A stretch of DNA of 64,000 nt from Pararhizobium capsulatum DSM 1112 (GCF_030814475.1 NZ_JAUSVF010000001.1:1819001-1883000); one strand, 5' to 3'; shown: positions 18,691 to 25,797, counted from the stretch's first letter. A program made the numbers and translations. The notes: generated from the letters alone by a model not told the origin.

Positions 18691-18871
18691 TAACGGCACC
18701 GACAGCTTCGGCGGCAGGGATGGCTGGGCAGCTGGTCTGACAGCTGGTTACCAGATCACTGATGGTCTGCGTACGCTCGCAACGGTCAACTACAAGGAAT
18801 TCGACAGCGATAACGACGATATCGATACCGACTCGGTTACCGGTTTCATCCGTCTTCAGCGCGACTTCTAA
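17834..18871 (+). CDS. ropA: RopA-type outer-membrane porin, intact copy
   Basis: A 345-residue porin of the alphaproteobacterial family (Porin_2). A signal peptide with the cleavage region GAHAADA spans about residues 1-22. The mature part begins with the conserved EYVRVCDAFGTGYFYIPGT and continues as alternating strands, ending RLQRDF with the terminal phenylalanine recognised by the BAM complex. GGAGG lies 7 nt before the ATG. Porins of this family form trimeric outer-membrane channels. A nearly identical but frameshifted copy lies 10.9 kb downstream. Confidence 0.95.
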   Translation: MNIKSLLLGSAAALAAVSGAHAADAIVAAEPEPMEYVRVCDAFGTGYFYIPGTETCLSISGYVRTQVEFGDVGENSWGSYTRGYLTVAAKNDTEFGTLSSYINLQADTGHSINQSSIEGSGGGVILDGAWIEIAGFKIGNFYNWWDDFGIAGETDSTGGNLFNSVQYTYDAGSFQIGASVEDLEPNEIEQFGHDDGVGISALVRGTIGGVDALLIGSYDFDVDEAAFKSRFTATFGPGSFQIAGIYATNPNAYWSTSEWSVAASYEIKATDKFTITPGAQYFGSLRNGTDSFGGRDGWAAGLTAGYQITDGLRTLATVNYKEFDSDNDDIDTDSVTGFIRLQRDF

Positions 18872-18894
18872 TCTGATCATCTGATCAGTTTGAT

Positions 18895-18926
18895 AGCCCG
18901 CAACCTTCGAAAGAGGGCTGCGGGTT
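18895..18926 (+). terminator. Hairpin after porin 1
   Basis: AGCCCGCA pairs with TGCGGGTT (one G-T pair) around a 16-nt loop, 23 bp after the porin stop. The T-tract that follows is weak (GTTGCGTTT). Confidence 0.5.
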
Positions 18927-19052
18927 GTTGCGTTTCGGTAACTGTTTGCCTCGCATGTGCATAGGAAAGTTGCGTCTATATGCAGATTGGGGTTGAAACT
19001 GTTGCAGTTGTAAGCCTGTTTCCTAGTGCCACATCGCGGCAACGGGGAACCG

Positions 19053-19994
19053 ATGCGTTCAAAGACGACTTCAGCCGAAAAGGAATTGCAGCAAACAGCC
19101 GCATTGTCAGGCTATTCGCTCAACTACAACTTTTCGCTCGGAGGTCCACTGAAGCCGGTGGAGACGCATAGCCTTCGGTCTCTCTTGGGTAAATACGGTG
19201 ACCTATTGTGGGAACCGGGATCGCACAAGTACAACGTAACAGCATTCATCCACGAACTTCACGAGTTGCATCTTTGTGCGGAATTTACAGGATTTTCCGA
19301 CGAGATGTATGACCGGCTATTGGGCCTTCTGCGCAAACGCGGCAACAGCAACGCTACCATCAATCGCAAGATGGCAGCGCTAAGCAAATTGCTGCGTAAG
19401 GCGTTTAAGATGGGCGATATCCACAGTCTGCCTGAGTTTAGGCGACAAAAAGAAAAAGCCGGACGAATTCGCTTCCTCGAATATGACGAGGAGGATCGTC
19501 TGTTTGCGGCAATCGCTTCCCGAAACGAAGCGTATGCCAGACTATGCGTCTTTTTAGTCGATACCGGTGCTCGTCTGGGCGAAGCTATATCGCTGCACTG
19601 GGGCGATATCCATAACAACCGCGTGACTTTCTGGGTCACGAAATCGGGACGAAGCAGATCGGTCCCCTTGACGGGGAGGGCGGCTGACGCTGTGTCTACG
19701 AAATCGGCCTCCACCGGTCCCTTTGTTGGCATCGACCAGCAGCAATTTAGGTCAGTCTGGAATGCTTCAAAGCTTGACGTGGGTCTAGCTGACGACGCGG
19801 ATGTAGTACCGCATGTTCTTCGCCACACCTGTGCCTCACGTCTCGTCCGAGGGGGTATTGATATTCGGCGAGTTCAGATGTGGTTGGGGCATCAAACCCT
19901 TCAAATGACCATGCGGTACGCGCACCTTGCGTCGCATGACCTAGATATGTGCGTTCCTATCCTTGAGCGAGCTTCGCAATCTAAGACGACCTGA
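19053..19994 (+). CDS. Tyrosine recombinase / integrase
   Basis: A 313-residue integrase that would catalyse site-specific integration or excision of the island. The N-terminal ~135 residues form a SAM-like core-binding domain. The catalytic domain has R174 (TGARLGEA), K197 (TKSGR), H254 and R257 (PHVLRHTCASR), H280 (WLGHQ) and the nucleophile Y289 (MRYAHL), so all six key residues are present. ATG 19053 follows GGGGA; a GTG at 19026 is an alternative. It starts 180 bp after porin 1, at the left end of the island. Confidence 0.93.
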   Translation: MRSKTTSAEKELQQTAALSGYSLNYNFSLGGPLKPVETHSLRSLLGKYGDLLWEPGSHKYNVTAFIHELHELHLCAEFTGFSDEMYDRLLGLLRKRGNSNATINRKMAALSKLLRKAFKMGDIHSLPEFRRQKEKAGRIRFLEYDEEDRLFAAIASRNEAYARLCVFLVDTGARLGEAISLHWGDIHNNRVTFWVTKSGRSRSVPLTGRAADAVSTKSASTGPFVGIDQQQFRSVWNASKLDVGLADDADVVPHVLRHTCASRLVRGGIDIRRVQMWLGHQTLQMTMRYAHLASHDLDMCVPILERASQSKTT

Positions 19995-20103
19995 GGCTCC
20001 GAACGGAGGCGATCCGTTTTCGCCAACACAAGGGGAAAATTCAATATCGAGTTTATGAACGAGCCAGCCATTAACTTCGGTTGGTCGGCATTCTTTCAAG
20101 GGC

Positions 20104-20364
20104 TCAGTATTTGGACAAATTCCAATCAACGGTCCAATCGAAGCGTTCTCCCGGATAACCCAACAGAACAGATAAATCCCAAACCACGTCCTCGTCATTT
20201 CCCGGTCGCTTTGTCAGTCGGCTCCAAGCGAAATATGCCTGCGTTGGCTCTCCGTCTTCATTGAACGGAAGCACCTCAAGTTTCGTGGTGACCTCATCCG
20301 CGTGGCTGCGATCGACATGAACGATAATGTTTTGCCGAAATCGACCGAATCCGTTTGATTTCAA
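20104..20364 (-). CDS. Small hypothetical protein with TTG start
   Basis: The frame of 86 residues begins at TTG 20364, with AGGAGA five nucleotides before it, which is the best ribosome binding site in this area. The protein (KSNGFGRFRQNIIVHVDRSH at its start) is acidic and rich in aromatic residues towards its end (WDLSVLLGYPGERFDWTVDW). The frame stays open further upstream, but that part has no supporting start signal. No known family recognised. It faces the integrase gene convergently. Confidence 0.5.
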   Translation of the reverse strand: MKSNGFGRFRQNIIVHVDRSHADEVTTKLEVLPFNEDGEPTQAYFAWSRLTKRPGNDEDVVWDLSVLLGYPGERFDWTVDWNLSKY

Positions 20365-20631
20365 ATTGGCTCTCCTATGAGTGGCTTGCCTCGTTGGTAT
20401 AGATGCCACTGTACGGGTGCGCGCGCAAATATTGGGCACCTGCAAAGTGCAGCCGTTGAATCCGCTCAGGTGGCGCCGTTTGTCATTGTCGATGAATTTA
20501 GCCGCCCCCTTAACCGACCCGCACTCAGGCGGATGCTCGGCATCGTCAGCCTGGGAAAGGTAGCGATCGCGGAGGCGTATCCATTCATCCAGAAAGCGGC
20601 CCGATGCCTCAAAAAGTATACACAACGCGAC
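20365..20631. other. Region without a supported gene
   Basis: Overlapping open frames exist on both strands between the small TTG-start gene and the recombinase, but none has a convincing start. It may contain decayed coding sequence. Confidence 0.3.
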
Positions 20632-20710
20632 TGTCTCACGCGTGGCAATTGACGTGTCTCAATTTATGGTCCACAAAGAAGAATAGAAACCTCTAAGAAA
20701 TTGTGAGACA
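20632..20710. repeat. Possible res/operator site of the serine recombinase
   Basis: TGTCTCA occurs at 20632-20638 and 20655-20661, and its inverse TGAGACA at 20704-20710, where it overlaps the recombinase ATG. The second and third copies extend as TGTCTCAATTT and AAATTGTGAGACA, an imperfect inverted repeat. Repeated half-sites just upstream of a resolvase gene are the normal layout of res sites, which also serve for autorepression. Confidence 0.45.
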
Positions 20711-21273
20711 TGGCACTGATTGGATATATCCGCGTTTCGTCTGTTGGGCAGTCATTGGAAGTGCAGCGAGATAAGATGATTGCCGCTGGTGTCGAGCCTG
20801 ATCACATTTACGAAGAAAAGCGGTCCGGCTTGGATAGCGATAGACCAGTATTGAAGGAAGCACTGCGATTTGCTCGTAAGGGCGATGTTTTCTTTGTCAG
20901 CCGCGTAGATCGTTTGGCAAGATCGACGAACGATCTTCATCGCATCATTCATGAGCTGAAGGAGAAGGGCGTTGGCTTCAGATGCATCGATCAAGCCGAA
21001 ATCGACACGACCACTAACAACGGCATGCTGATGTTCGGCATCTTGTCTGCAATTGCTCAATTCGAGACTGGACTCCGGGCTGAACGCCAAATGGACGGCA
21101 TCGCGAAGGCAAGGGCAGTTGGCACGAAGTTCGGCAGGAAGGCAAAGGCTACGGAAGACGTGACCCTTGGCATACGTAAGATGCGGGACAAAGGGATGTT
21201 GATCAGAGAAATCATGCAGAAAACCGGACTAAGCAAGGCGACTGTTTACCGAGCCTTGGGATCAGCCGAATAG
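20710..21273 (+). CDS. Serine recombinase (resolvase/invertase type)
   Basis: A 187-residue small serine recombinase. The nucleophile S10 is in GYIRVSS, followed by SGLDSDRPVLKEAL and the SRVDRLARSTNDL helix that carries active-site arginines. The C-terminal DNA-binding HTH spans about 150-183 (MLIREIMQKTGLSKATVYRAL). Length and order match Tn3-type resolvases and phage invertases. TGTCTCA repeats overlap its start. It could resolve multimers or invert DNA within the island. Confidence 0.92.
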   Translation: MALIGYIRVSSVGQSLEVQRDKMIAAGVEPDHIYEEKRSGLDSDRPVLKEALRFARKGDVFFVSRVDRLARSTNDLHRIIHELKEKGVGFRCIDQAEIDTTTNNGMLMFGILSAIAQFETGLRAERQMDGIAKARAVGTKFGRKAKATEDVTLGIRKMRDKGMLIREIMQKTGLSKATVYRALGSAE

Positions 21274-21338
21274 GCATTCGCCATCGACGGCACCAGGAGC
21301 ATCGCCACAGCACCGGCGCATAAAATCCGTTTGAACAT
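21246..21338 (-). pseudogene. Truncated exported-protein gene (signal peptide only)
   Basis: The minus strand encodes only 30 residues: MFKRILCAGAVAMLLVPSMANA, a clear signal peptide with an A-N-A cleavage box, then eight residues and a stop inside the recombinase 3' end. A ribosome binding site-like AAGAGAAA precedes the ATG. The signal peptide resembles that of the exported protein at 26571-26897. It looks like the stump of a gene cut off when the recombinase was joined. Confidence 0.5.
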
Positions 21339-21706
21339 GGGTTTCTCTTTTCAGATGACGATTCACCGATACTGATTATGGCGCATCATTCGATGCGCTG
21401 GCTGGAAGTATCGTCCCCGTTTTTCACAGGGTACGGGGGATAACTGGGATATATCACCGAGCTAAGTCGCGAATTTTTGACCGTCGACTGCGGAATCGCT
21501 AGATTAGGTTGTGCTTCGGCGGATCGAAGCAACCGGTGCTTCTCACTTCAGAAAAGCACCGGGTACTTTGTCAACTCAACGAAACGAAAGTTCGTCATGT
21601 TGTTGGAGTGTGAGACTGTAGCAGTCCCTCCCTTAGCAAGAGCGAGGTTACAGTCTTCACCCTTCAACGACAAGGCGCAACTTGTTGTAAAAGGGCAATA
21701 CAGACC
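21339..21706. other. Intergenic region before small HTH gene
   Basis: It includes an inverted repeat, GCGCAT/ATGCGC near 21382-21399, and GC-rich/AT-rich alternation. The promoter of the HTH gene is likely here. No supported gene. Confidence 0.35.
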
Positions 21707-21883
21707 ATGAAACGTAAGTCTCCTCCGGTCACGCATGAAATGGCGGCACGCATCAAATGGCTTCTTCAAACTCAAATGATGCAGCACGACATCGCTGCAA
21801 AGTTCGGAATCAACCCCGGGCGCGTGAGTGAGATCAACACAGGGAAACGCTTCAAACACGTTTCCCCGTCAGCGGGAGCGTAG
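21707..21883 (+). CDS. 58-residue helix-turn-helix protein
   Basis: The frame starts at ATG 21707 and encodes 58 residues with a central HTH: HEMAARIKWLLQTQMMQHDI as helix 1, AAKFGINPGRVSEINTGKRF as turn and recognition helix. This pattern is typical of tiny phage- and plasmid-borne regulators that act on sigma-like or Xre-like sites. Two bases separate its stop from the next small gene, so they form one unit. A palindromic site pair at 22371-22413 is a possible target. No wider domain is present. Confidence 0.65.
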   Translation: MKRKSPPVTHEMAARIKWLLQTQMMQHDIAAKFGINPGRVSEINTGKRFKHVSPSAGA

Positions 21884-21885
21884 GC

Positions 21886-22035
21886 ATGGTGAAGAAACAG
21901 TCCTCTTCGCCCGTCTCGACTCTCGCGTCGAAAATATTATCGGGTGCCAAAAAGCCCACCGCAAGCGATGCAAGACGGTTGGCTGGTTCGGTGCTTTCCC
22001 AAGACGAGAAGCCCGGCAATAAACCAAAGAAGTAG
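21886..22035 (+). CDS. 49-residue basic protein
   Basis: The frame starts at ATG 21886, two bases after the HTH gene, and encodes a 49-residue lysine- and serine-rich protein (MVKKQSSSPVSTLASKILSG...NKPKK). Short proteins of this composition occur in phages and integrated elements of Rhizobiales. It contains no membrane segment or cysteine. A strong hairpin follows 5 bp after the stop, supporting the end of a transcript here. Function unknown. Confidence 0.6.
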   Translation: MVKKQSSSPVSTLASKILSGAKKPTASDARRLAGSVLSQDEKPGNKPKK

Positions 22036-22040
22036 CAGCA

Positions 22041-22066
22041 AGCCCACCGGTGAAAATCGGTGGGCT
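22041..22066 (+). terminator. Hairpin after the small gene pair
   Basis: AGCCCACCG and CGGTGGGCT form a perfect 9-bp stem with an 8-nt A-rich loop. There is no T-tract, so termination is likely but not certain. Confidence 0.55.
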
Positions 22067-22081
22067 CAATCAGTGCTGTGT

Positions 22082-22303
22082 ATGTCGCTTGCTGTGTCTC
22101 CCGAATTCATGTTCGAAGATCACCATGCGGTGGAGCTGATTTCTGCTGGAGAGCGCGAGACGCCGATCGAAGACTTGGCATTGCTTTGCGCATGTTGCCA
22201 CCGACTAATACATCGTCTCGTGAGTGTGCGGCGAGCAGGGGTGACTATGGATCAGGCGCGGAAGATATTGAAGTCCGACATCCAAAGCTACGGTCAGCGT
22301 TAA
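22082..22303 (+). pseudogene. HNH endonuclease remnant
   Basis: The 73-residue frame contains only the C-terminal part of an HNH nuclease: EDHHAVELISAGERETPIEDLALLCACCHRLIHR, which supplies the paired histidines, the D/N position and the C-x2-C pair, then a tail QARKILKSDI. The upstream half, normally carrying the first cysteine pair and a recognition domain, is missing. The terminator-like hairpin directly before it suggests the 5' part has been replaced. It is probably not functional. Confidence 0.6.
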
Positions 22304-22370
22304 GACGCCACTGGTTTTTCAATCGTTGTGGTCCGTAGTGCTTGATAAAGAGCTTTGAATGACGAGCGCC

Positions 22371-22413
22371 ATGTAATGTTGTTACATTGCCTAAAAGTAT
22401 AGCAAACGCTATA
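22371..22413. promoter_or_regulatory. Two adjacent palindromic operator-like sites
   Basis: ATGTAA/TTACAT (5-nt spacer, 22371-22387) and TATAGC/GCTATA (4-nt spacer, 22398-22413) lie with centres about 27 bp apart. Such paired dyads are typical of Xre-type regulator binding sites. The HTH protein at 21707 is a candidate ligand. Confidence 0.5.
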
Positions 22414-22548
22414 TTGTGGCTATTTGTTACGGAACTGAAACGATTAACAGGGTTCGCGGCGCTCAACAGGGCAGGGCGCGGATAATGTGGTGTGGCGCGG
22501 AAGGTAACGGAACGGACCTATTGAACCACGGTGGCGATACTGAAGAGT

Positions 22549-22695
22549 ATGGCAGCACCTAAACTGTTCGGTATGGATCGCTATGGACCCAATGGCGGTT
22601 CCCTTCGGTCACCCGTCGCTGCGCTCCGTGAACTGGATTTGATAAGTCTCTTCGCTGGTGTTGCTGGCGTCGTTGCCGGGGCGACTCAAGTCTAA
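22549..22695 (+). CDS. Possible 48-residue protein
   Basis: An open frame from ATG 22549 encodes MAAPKLFGMDRYGPNGGSLR followed by a hydrophobic tail (LISLFAGVAGVVAGATQV). The ribosome binding site is poor, and the frame runs into the left arm of the long inverted repeat. It may be chance. Confidence 0.25.
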   Translation: MAAPKLFGMDRYGPNGGSLRSPVAALRELDLISLFAGVAGVVAGATQV

Positions 22696-22905
22696 TCAGT
22701 CGGAAAGAAATGATACCCCATGGTTATCCTATGAATTCTTATGAACCTTATGATTCTTGAATCCAAAATTTAGAACTTTTTGGCAAATATAAGCTATAAT
22801 ATATCTTAGCTATCTTTAGCCAAATTCTTTAAAATTTCTAGTGACCTATGGATTCCATAGGATTCAATGAGGTGTCATTTCTTTCCGACTGATGGTCTTG
22901 AGTCG
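22682..22905. other. AT-rich segment enclosed by a long inverted repeat (candidate replication origin)
   Basis: The arms 22682-22721 and 22867-22905 are inverse copies (CGACTCAAG, then ATCAGTCGGAAAGAAATGA, then ACC) with few mismatches and one indel. The ~145 bp between them is strongly AT-rich and holds repeated CTTATGA/CCTATGA words (22729-22755) and a palindrome CCTATGG-ATT-CCATAGG at 22845-22861. A rep-like gene follows 460 bp downstream. Repeats, AT-richness and dyads next to a primase-helicase gene are what replication origins show, but nothing here proves activity. Confidence 0.5.
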
Positions 22906-23205
22906 ACGACCGCCACGGAAGCCAGGACACACAGCCAAGCAATCCCATCAAATCCTGTTAATGGAGCGAAGCGACAGATCGAGCCGAAGGTGAGATCACC
23001 TGCCGTCCATATCAATATCATTCAAGCACGATACAAATAACGCAGCATGCCCGTATCGATTATTGACTTATGTTGCCGCTTTTGATATAGTTTGTTATCC
23101 CAAAAAGAGAATGTACTGCGTAAATCTGCATATTCCGCGATTTATGGAGTCTTGTTGTATTGTTGCAACAATATATTTGGGTGCAATTCACTAAATATAT
23201 TCATC
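22906..23205. promoter_or_regulatory. Rep-gene upstream region
   Basis: Non-coding and AT-rich, carrying the 14-bp perfect palindrome ATTGTTGCAACAAT at 23159-23172 just before the structured leader. This could be an operator for autoregulation. A TTGACT at 23065 followed by AT-rich DNA is a possible -35 element. Confidence 0.4.
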
Positions 23206-23363
23206 AGTACAAAGTCCGGCACGACTTGTTTTCTGATAGGTCGTTAGCGGAAGGCTTTGTACTCGATACCTCAAATAGACAAAGAAAAAGTCATTAAAGG
23301 TCGATGAGTTCATGCCGGACTTTTCATCGACCTTTTTCTTTTGTCTAAGTTTTTATGAGGTAT
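23206..23363 (+). promoter_or_regulatory. Structured leader of the primase-helicase gene
   Basis: Stem-loop I pairs AGTACAAAG (23206-23214) with CTTTGTACT (23255-23263), with further inner pairs TCCG/CGGA and ACGAC/GTCGT. Stem-loop II spans 23266-23363: ATACCTCA pairs with TGAGGTAT, TAGACAAAGAAAAA with TTTTTCTTTTGTCTA, and AAAGGTCGATGA (23296-23307) with TCATCGACCTTT (23324-23335). The inner hairpin followed by TTCTTTT is terminator-like. The loop TGCCGGACTTT (23313-23323) is an exact 11-nt complement of AAAGTCCGGCA (23211-23221) in stem-loop I. The TGAGG ribosome binding site lies in the closing stem. Confidence 0.7.
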
Positions 23364-23368
23364 TACTT

Positions 23369-25777
23369 TTGTCACCAACTCTCGATATTGAAACCAATCT
23401 CAATCTTCACGAAAATATTAAGCTGTCCAACGAGGTTGTCTATTACAGTGACGGTCCTGTCGGTTCTCGCAAAACCAGCAGTATGTACCGCTTTGTAGCT
23501 GCCTGCCCGGATGCGCGATTTACGATTGGCACTTCCACCAATTCGATGACGGAGGATATTGCAGCCGGGTTCGATGCTCTTGGCGTTTCTTGTATGCCTA
23601 TCCATCGTAACAATAAGAGTGGACAGGGGACTGCTGTTCGCTACCGCGAAGCGCTCAAGTCAGGCACTCGGTTGGTAAGCGTCAACTACGAGGTTGCCTT
23701 AAAGCTCCAACTCGACAAGCTTGACCGTCAATTGCTGGCTGACCCAAACCTTTTTCCCGGTGATGATTACAGCAAAATCGATTTGATCGTTGATGAGATC
23801 ATGACGGTGTACAAGCGATTTACGCTGACCGGCATGATGCTTTCCCGCACGTGGGTTGACACGAACTTCAAAATTATCAACACGAAAAACCCGGCTTATT
23901 ATGAACTTCAGCCGAATGACGCGGGAATGATCCAGTGGCGCACCGGCTGTCTCGAAGAACAGCAGCCGCTATCCAAACAGCAGAGCGCCATTCTCGATCA
24001 CGCGATTAATCCGCGTTTCCGCGTGGCTATCGCTGTCACAGAATATGAAGACCTGATGAAAAGAAAGCGCCTCAGTCTTTCATTTTATGTGACCGTCTGT
24101 CCCAGCGTTCTTCGCCAGTATCGCACCGCTACGATTATCGGCGCAAACTTCAAAAAAAGCATGCTCTACAAAATGTGGAAGGATGAAGTTAATTTCCAGC
24201 CGCATCCGTACATCGCAGCGAAGTATCATGACTTTTCGCACAAGCACGAAGCCAAGGTGAAGTTCAACCATTACTATTTCTGTGAGCCGACCTTTTCGAA
24301 GTCGCGACTTGAGATAATCGGTAATGCCAATGCCAATGAAAAGGCTGCCTTAGCGGTTCACAAAATCCTCTTTGAAAAGCCAGAGGAGACGCCTTACATT
24401 TTTGCCGTCAACAATGCAAAAGAAGGTGAACCAAAGCATCCGTGGATTACTGAAACGGGCAACGGCTTTGCAGAGCGCATTAGCCCCAATCCGCGAGGCA
24501 TGAACGCTTTCAAAGACAGGCATGCTTCTGTCTATTTTGCGGCTGTTAACTTTAGCAACATCGACACTGCCTATCTGTATGCGGCACATAACATCACGCC
24601 TTCTGAAGCGCGTGAGGCGATGACCTATGAGAACATTAGCCAGTTTCATGGGCGCACGGCGGTTCGTGAATACGATGATACTGGTGACCTTTATTTTTTC
24701 TCGCCAGATCGGGACAGCGCTTATGCAATGCAAGCAGAGTTCGGCGGTGAAGAGCCTATCTTTATTGACCTTGGTTTTGAAGAGTTCCGCTTAGAGGAAA
24801 AGGAAAAGGAGAAGGCGGATTACAATGCCAATCGCAATACTAAGCGTGAGGATGAACGTTGGTCCAATGAAGATACGAAGCAATATGACGGATTCACTGT
24901 TGGTCTTTGGGAAAAGCGCGGTGACTCGTTTCCTACATTTCACGAAAACTTGGCGTGGCACGATATCCTTAATGTGATCCATGAACAGTCGAAGCAAAAA
25001 AGATCAAAGATGGCTCTTCCGATGATTCGCGAAGGCTTTTTTAGAGACCACAATAACCATCTGCGCTCGGGCAACATTGAAAGCACAAAAATGCTTCAGA
25101 TGGACGTGGATGGCAGCGACGTTTCACCAGAGGATTTCTCAAGATTTTTGGCTGATGATCTTGGTCTTACACATGTAATCTACAATTCGATTAGCTCCAC
25201 TGAAGCTTGCCCGCGTTTTCATTTTCTGATCCCGCTTGATAAGCCAGTCAATCGCAGTGTTAACAAGCGGCTTTTTTTGACGGTCGCTGAACGCATCAAG
25301 CAGCAGTACAAAGATATTCGGTTTGACTTGGAGGTTGGTCGAGACTCAATCAACACCGCCATCTATCTCGCATGCCTGCCGAAAAAAGCAGGCGGTGAAA
25401 TACTAATAGCCAGCGAAGTTGCTTTTCTGGATGTGGATGCGTGGTTGGCGCGTCGTCAGATAACTACGGCACCTGAATTCGCCACGACACTGAAGCCAAA
25501 AACACCTACCAAACGCAAGCGCATTGATGCCCCGACAATTGACCATGTAGGCGCGATGCAAATCATTAGTGAAATCGCGCTGGAGCATGCAAAACCGGGC
25601 AATTATGACAGTGCGTTTAAAACGGCGGGACAAGCGCTGGTCTATGATCACAAAATGGAGCGCGAACCTGCAATCCAAGCGCTGGCGTCCACGTTGCACC
25701 TTTTTCCTGGCAAAGACCGCAATTCGCCACAACGGCTTGTCAATAGCCTGATGTCTGCACAAGGGTATCGAGGTTGA
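23369..25777 (+). CDS. SF2-type helicase fused to a C-terminal AEP-type primase domain (replication protein candidate)
   Basis: I choose TTG 23369 as start: GAGG lies 8 nt upstream and the protein then has 802 residues. An upstream in-frame ATG at 23312 lies in a hairpin loop and adds an implausible hydrophobic leader. Residues 29-37 form a variant Walker A (GPVGSRKTS), D142-E143 a Walker B (LIVDEI), and Q425-F-H-G-R429-x3-R433 a motif-VI-like segment, so residues ~20-450 look like an SF2 helicase. Residues ~570-690 resemble plasmid-type AEP primases: D579 and D581 (MDVDGS), H618 (PRFHFLIPL), D653 (FDLEV). The last ~110 residues are basic and unassigned. Codons are AT-richer than neighbours. 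I cannot name a family for the whole protein. Confidence 0.72.
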   Translation: MSPTLDIETNLNLHENIKLSNEVVYYSDGPVGSRKTSSMYRFVAACPDARFTIGTSTNSMTEDIAAGFDALGVSCMPIHRNNKSGQGTAVRYREALKSGTRLVSVNYEVALKLQLDKLDRQLLADPNLFPGDDYSKIDLIVDEIMTVYKRFTLTGMMLSRTWVDTNFKIINTKNPAYYELQPNDAGMIQWRTGCLEEQQPLSKQQSAILDHAINPRFRVAIAVTEYEDLMKRKRLSLSFYVTVCPSVLRQYRTATIIGANFKKSMLYKMWKDEVNFQPHPYIAAKYHDFSHKHEAKVKFNHYYFCEPTFSKSRLEIIGNANANEKAALAVHKILFEKPEETPYIFAVNNAKEGEPKHPWITETGNGFAERISPNPRGMNAFKDRHASVYFAAVNFSNIDTAYLYAAHNITPSEAREAMTYENISQFHGRTAVREYDDTGDLYFFSPDRDSAYAMQAEFGGEEPIFIDLGFEEFRLEEKEKEKADYNANRNTKREDERWSNEDTKQYDGFTVGLWEKRGDSFPTFHENLAWHDILNVIHEQSKQKRSKMALPMIREGFFRDHNNHLRSGNIESTKMLQMDVDGSDVSPEDFSRFLADDLGLTHVIYNSISSTEACPRFHFLIPLDKPVNRSVNKRLFLTVAERIKQQYKDIRFDLEVGRDSINTAIYLACLPKKAGGEILIASEVAFLDVDAWLARRQITTAPEFATTLKPKTPTKRKRIDAPTIDHVGAMQIISEIALEHAKPGNYDSAFKTAGQALVYDHKMEREPAIQALASTLHLFPGKDRNSPQRLVNSLMSAQGYRG

Positions 25778-25797
25778 CTCATCCGGCTACCCTGAAC

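Noticed and set aside
20377..20652. Plus-strand open frame of 91 residues
   Set aside because: It overlaps minus-strand open sequence, has no ribosome binding site, and its composition is unconvincing.
23312..23368. ATG 23312 as start of the primase-helicase
   Set aside because: It lies in the loop of a terminator-like hairpin, has no close ribosome binding site, and adds a phenylalanine/leucine-rich leader. TTG 23369 has GAGG at 8 nt. It remains possible as a leader-peptide start.
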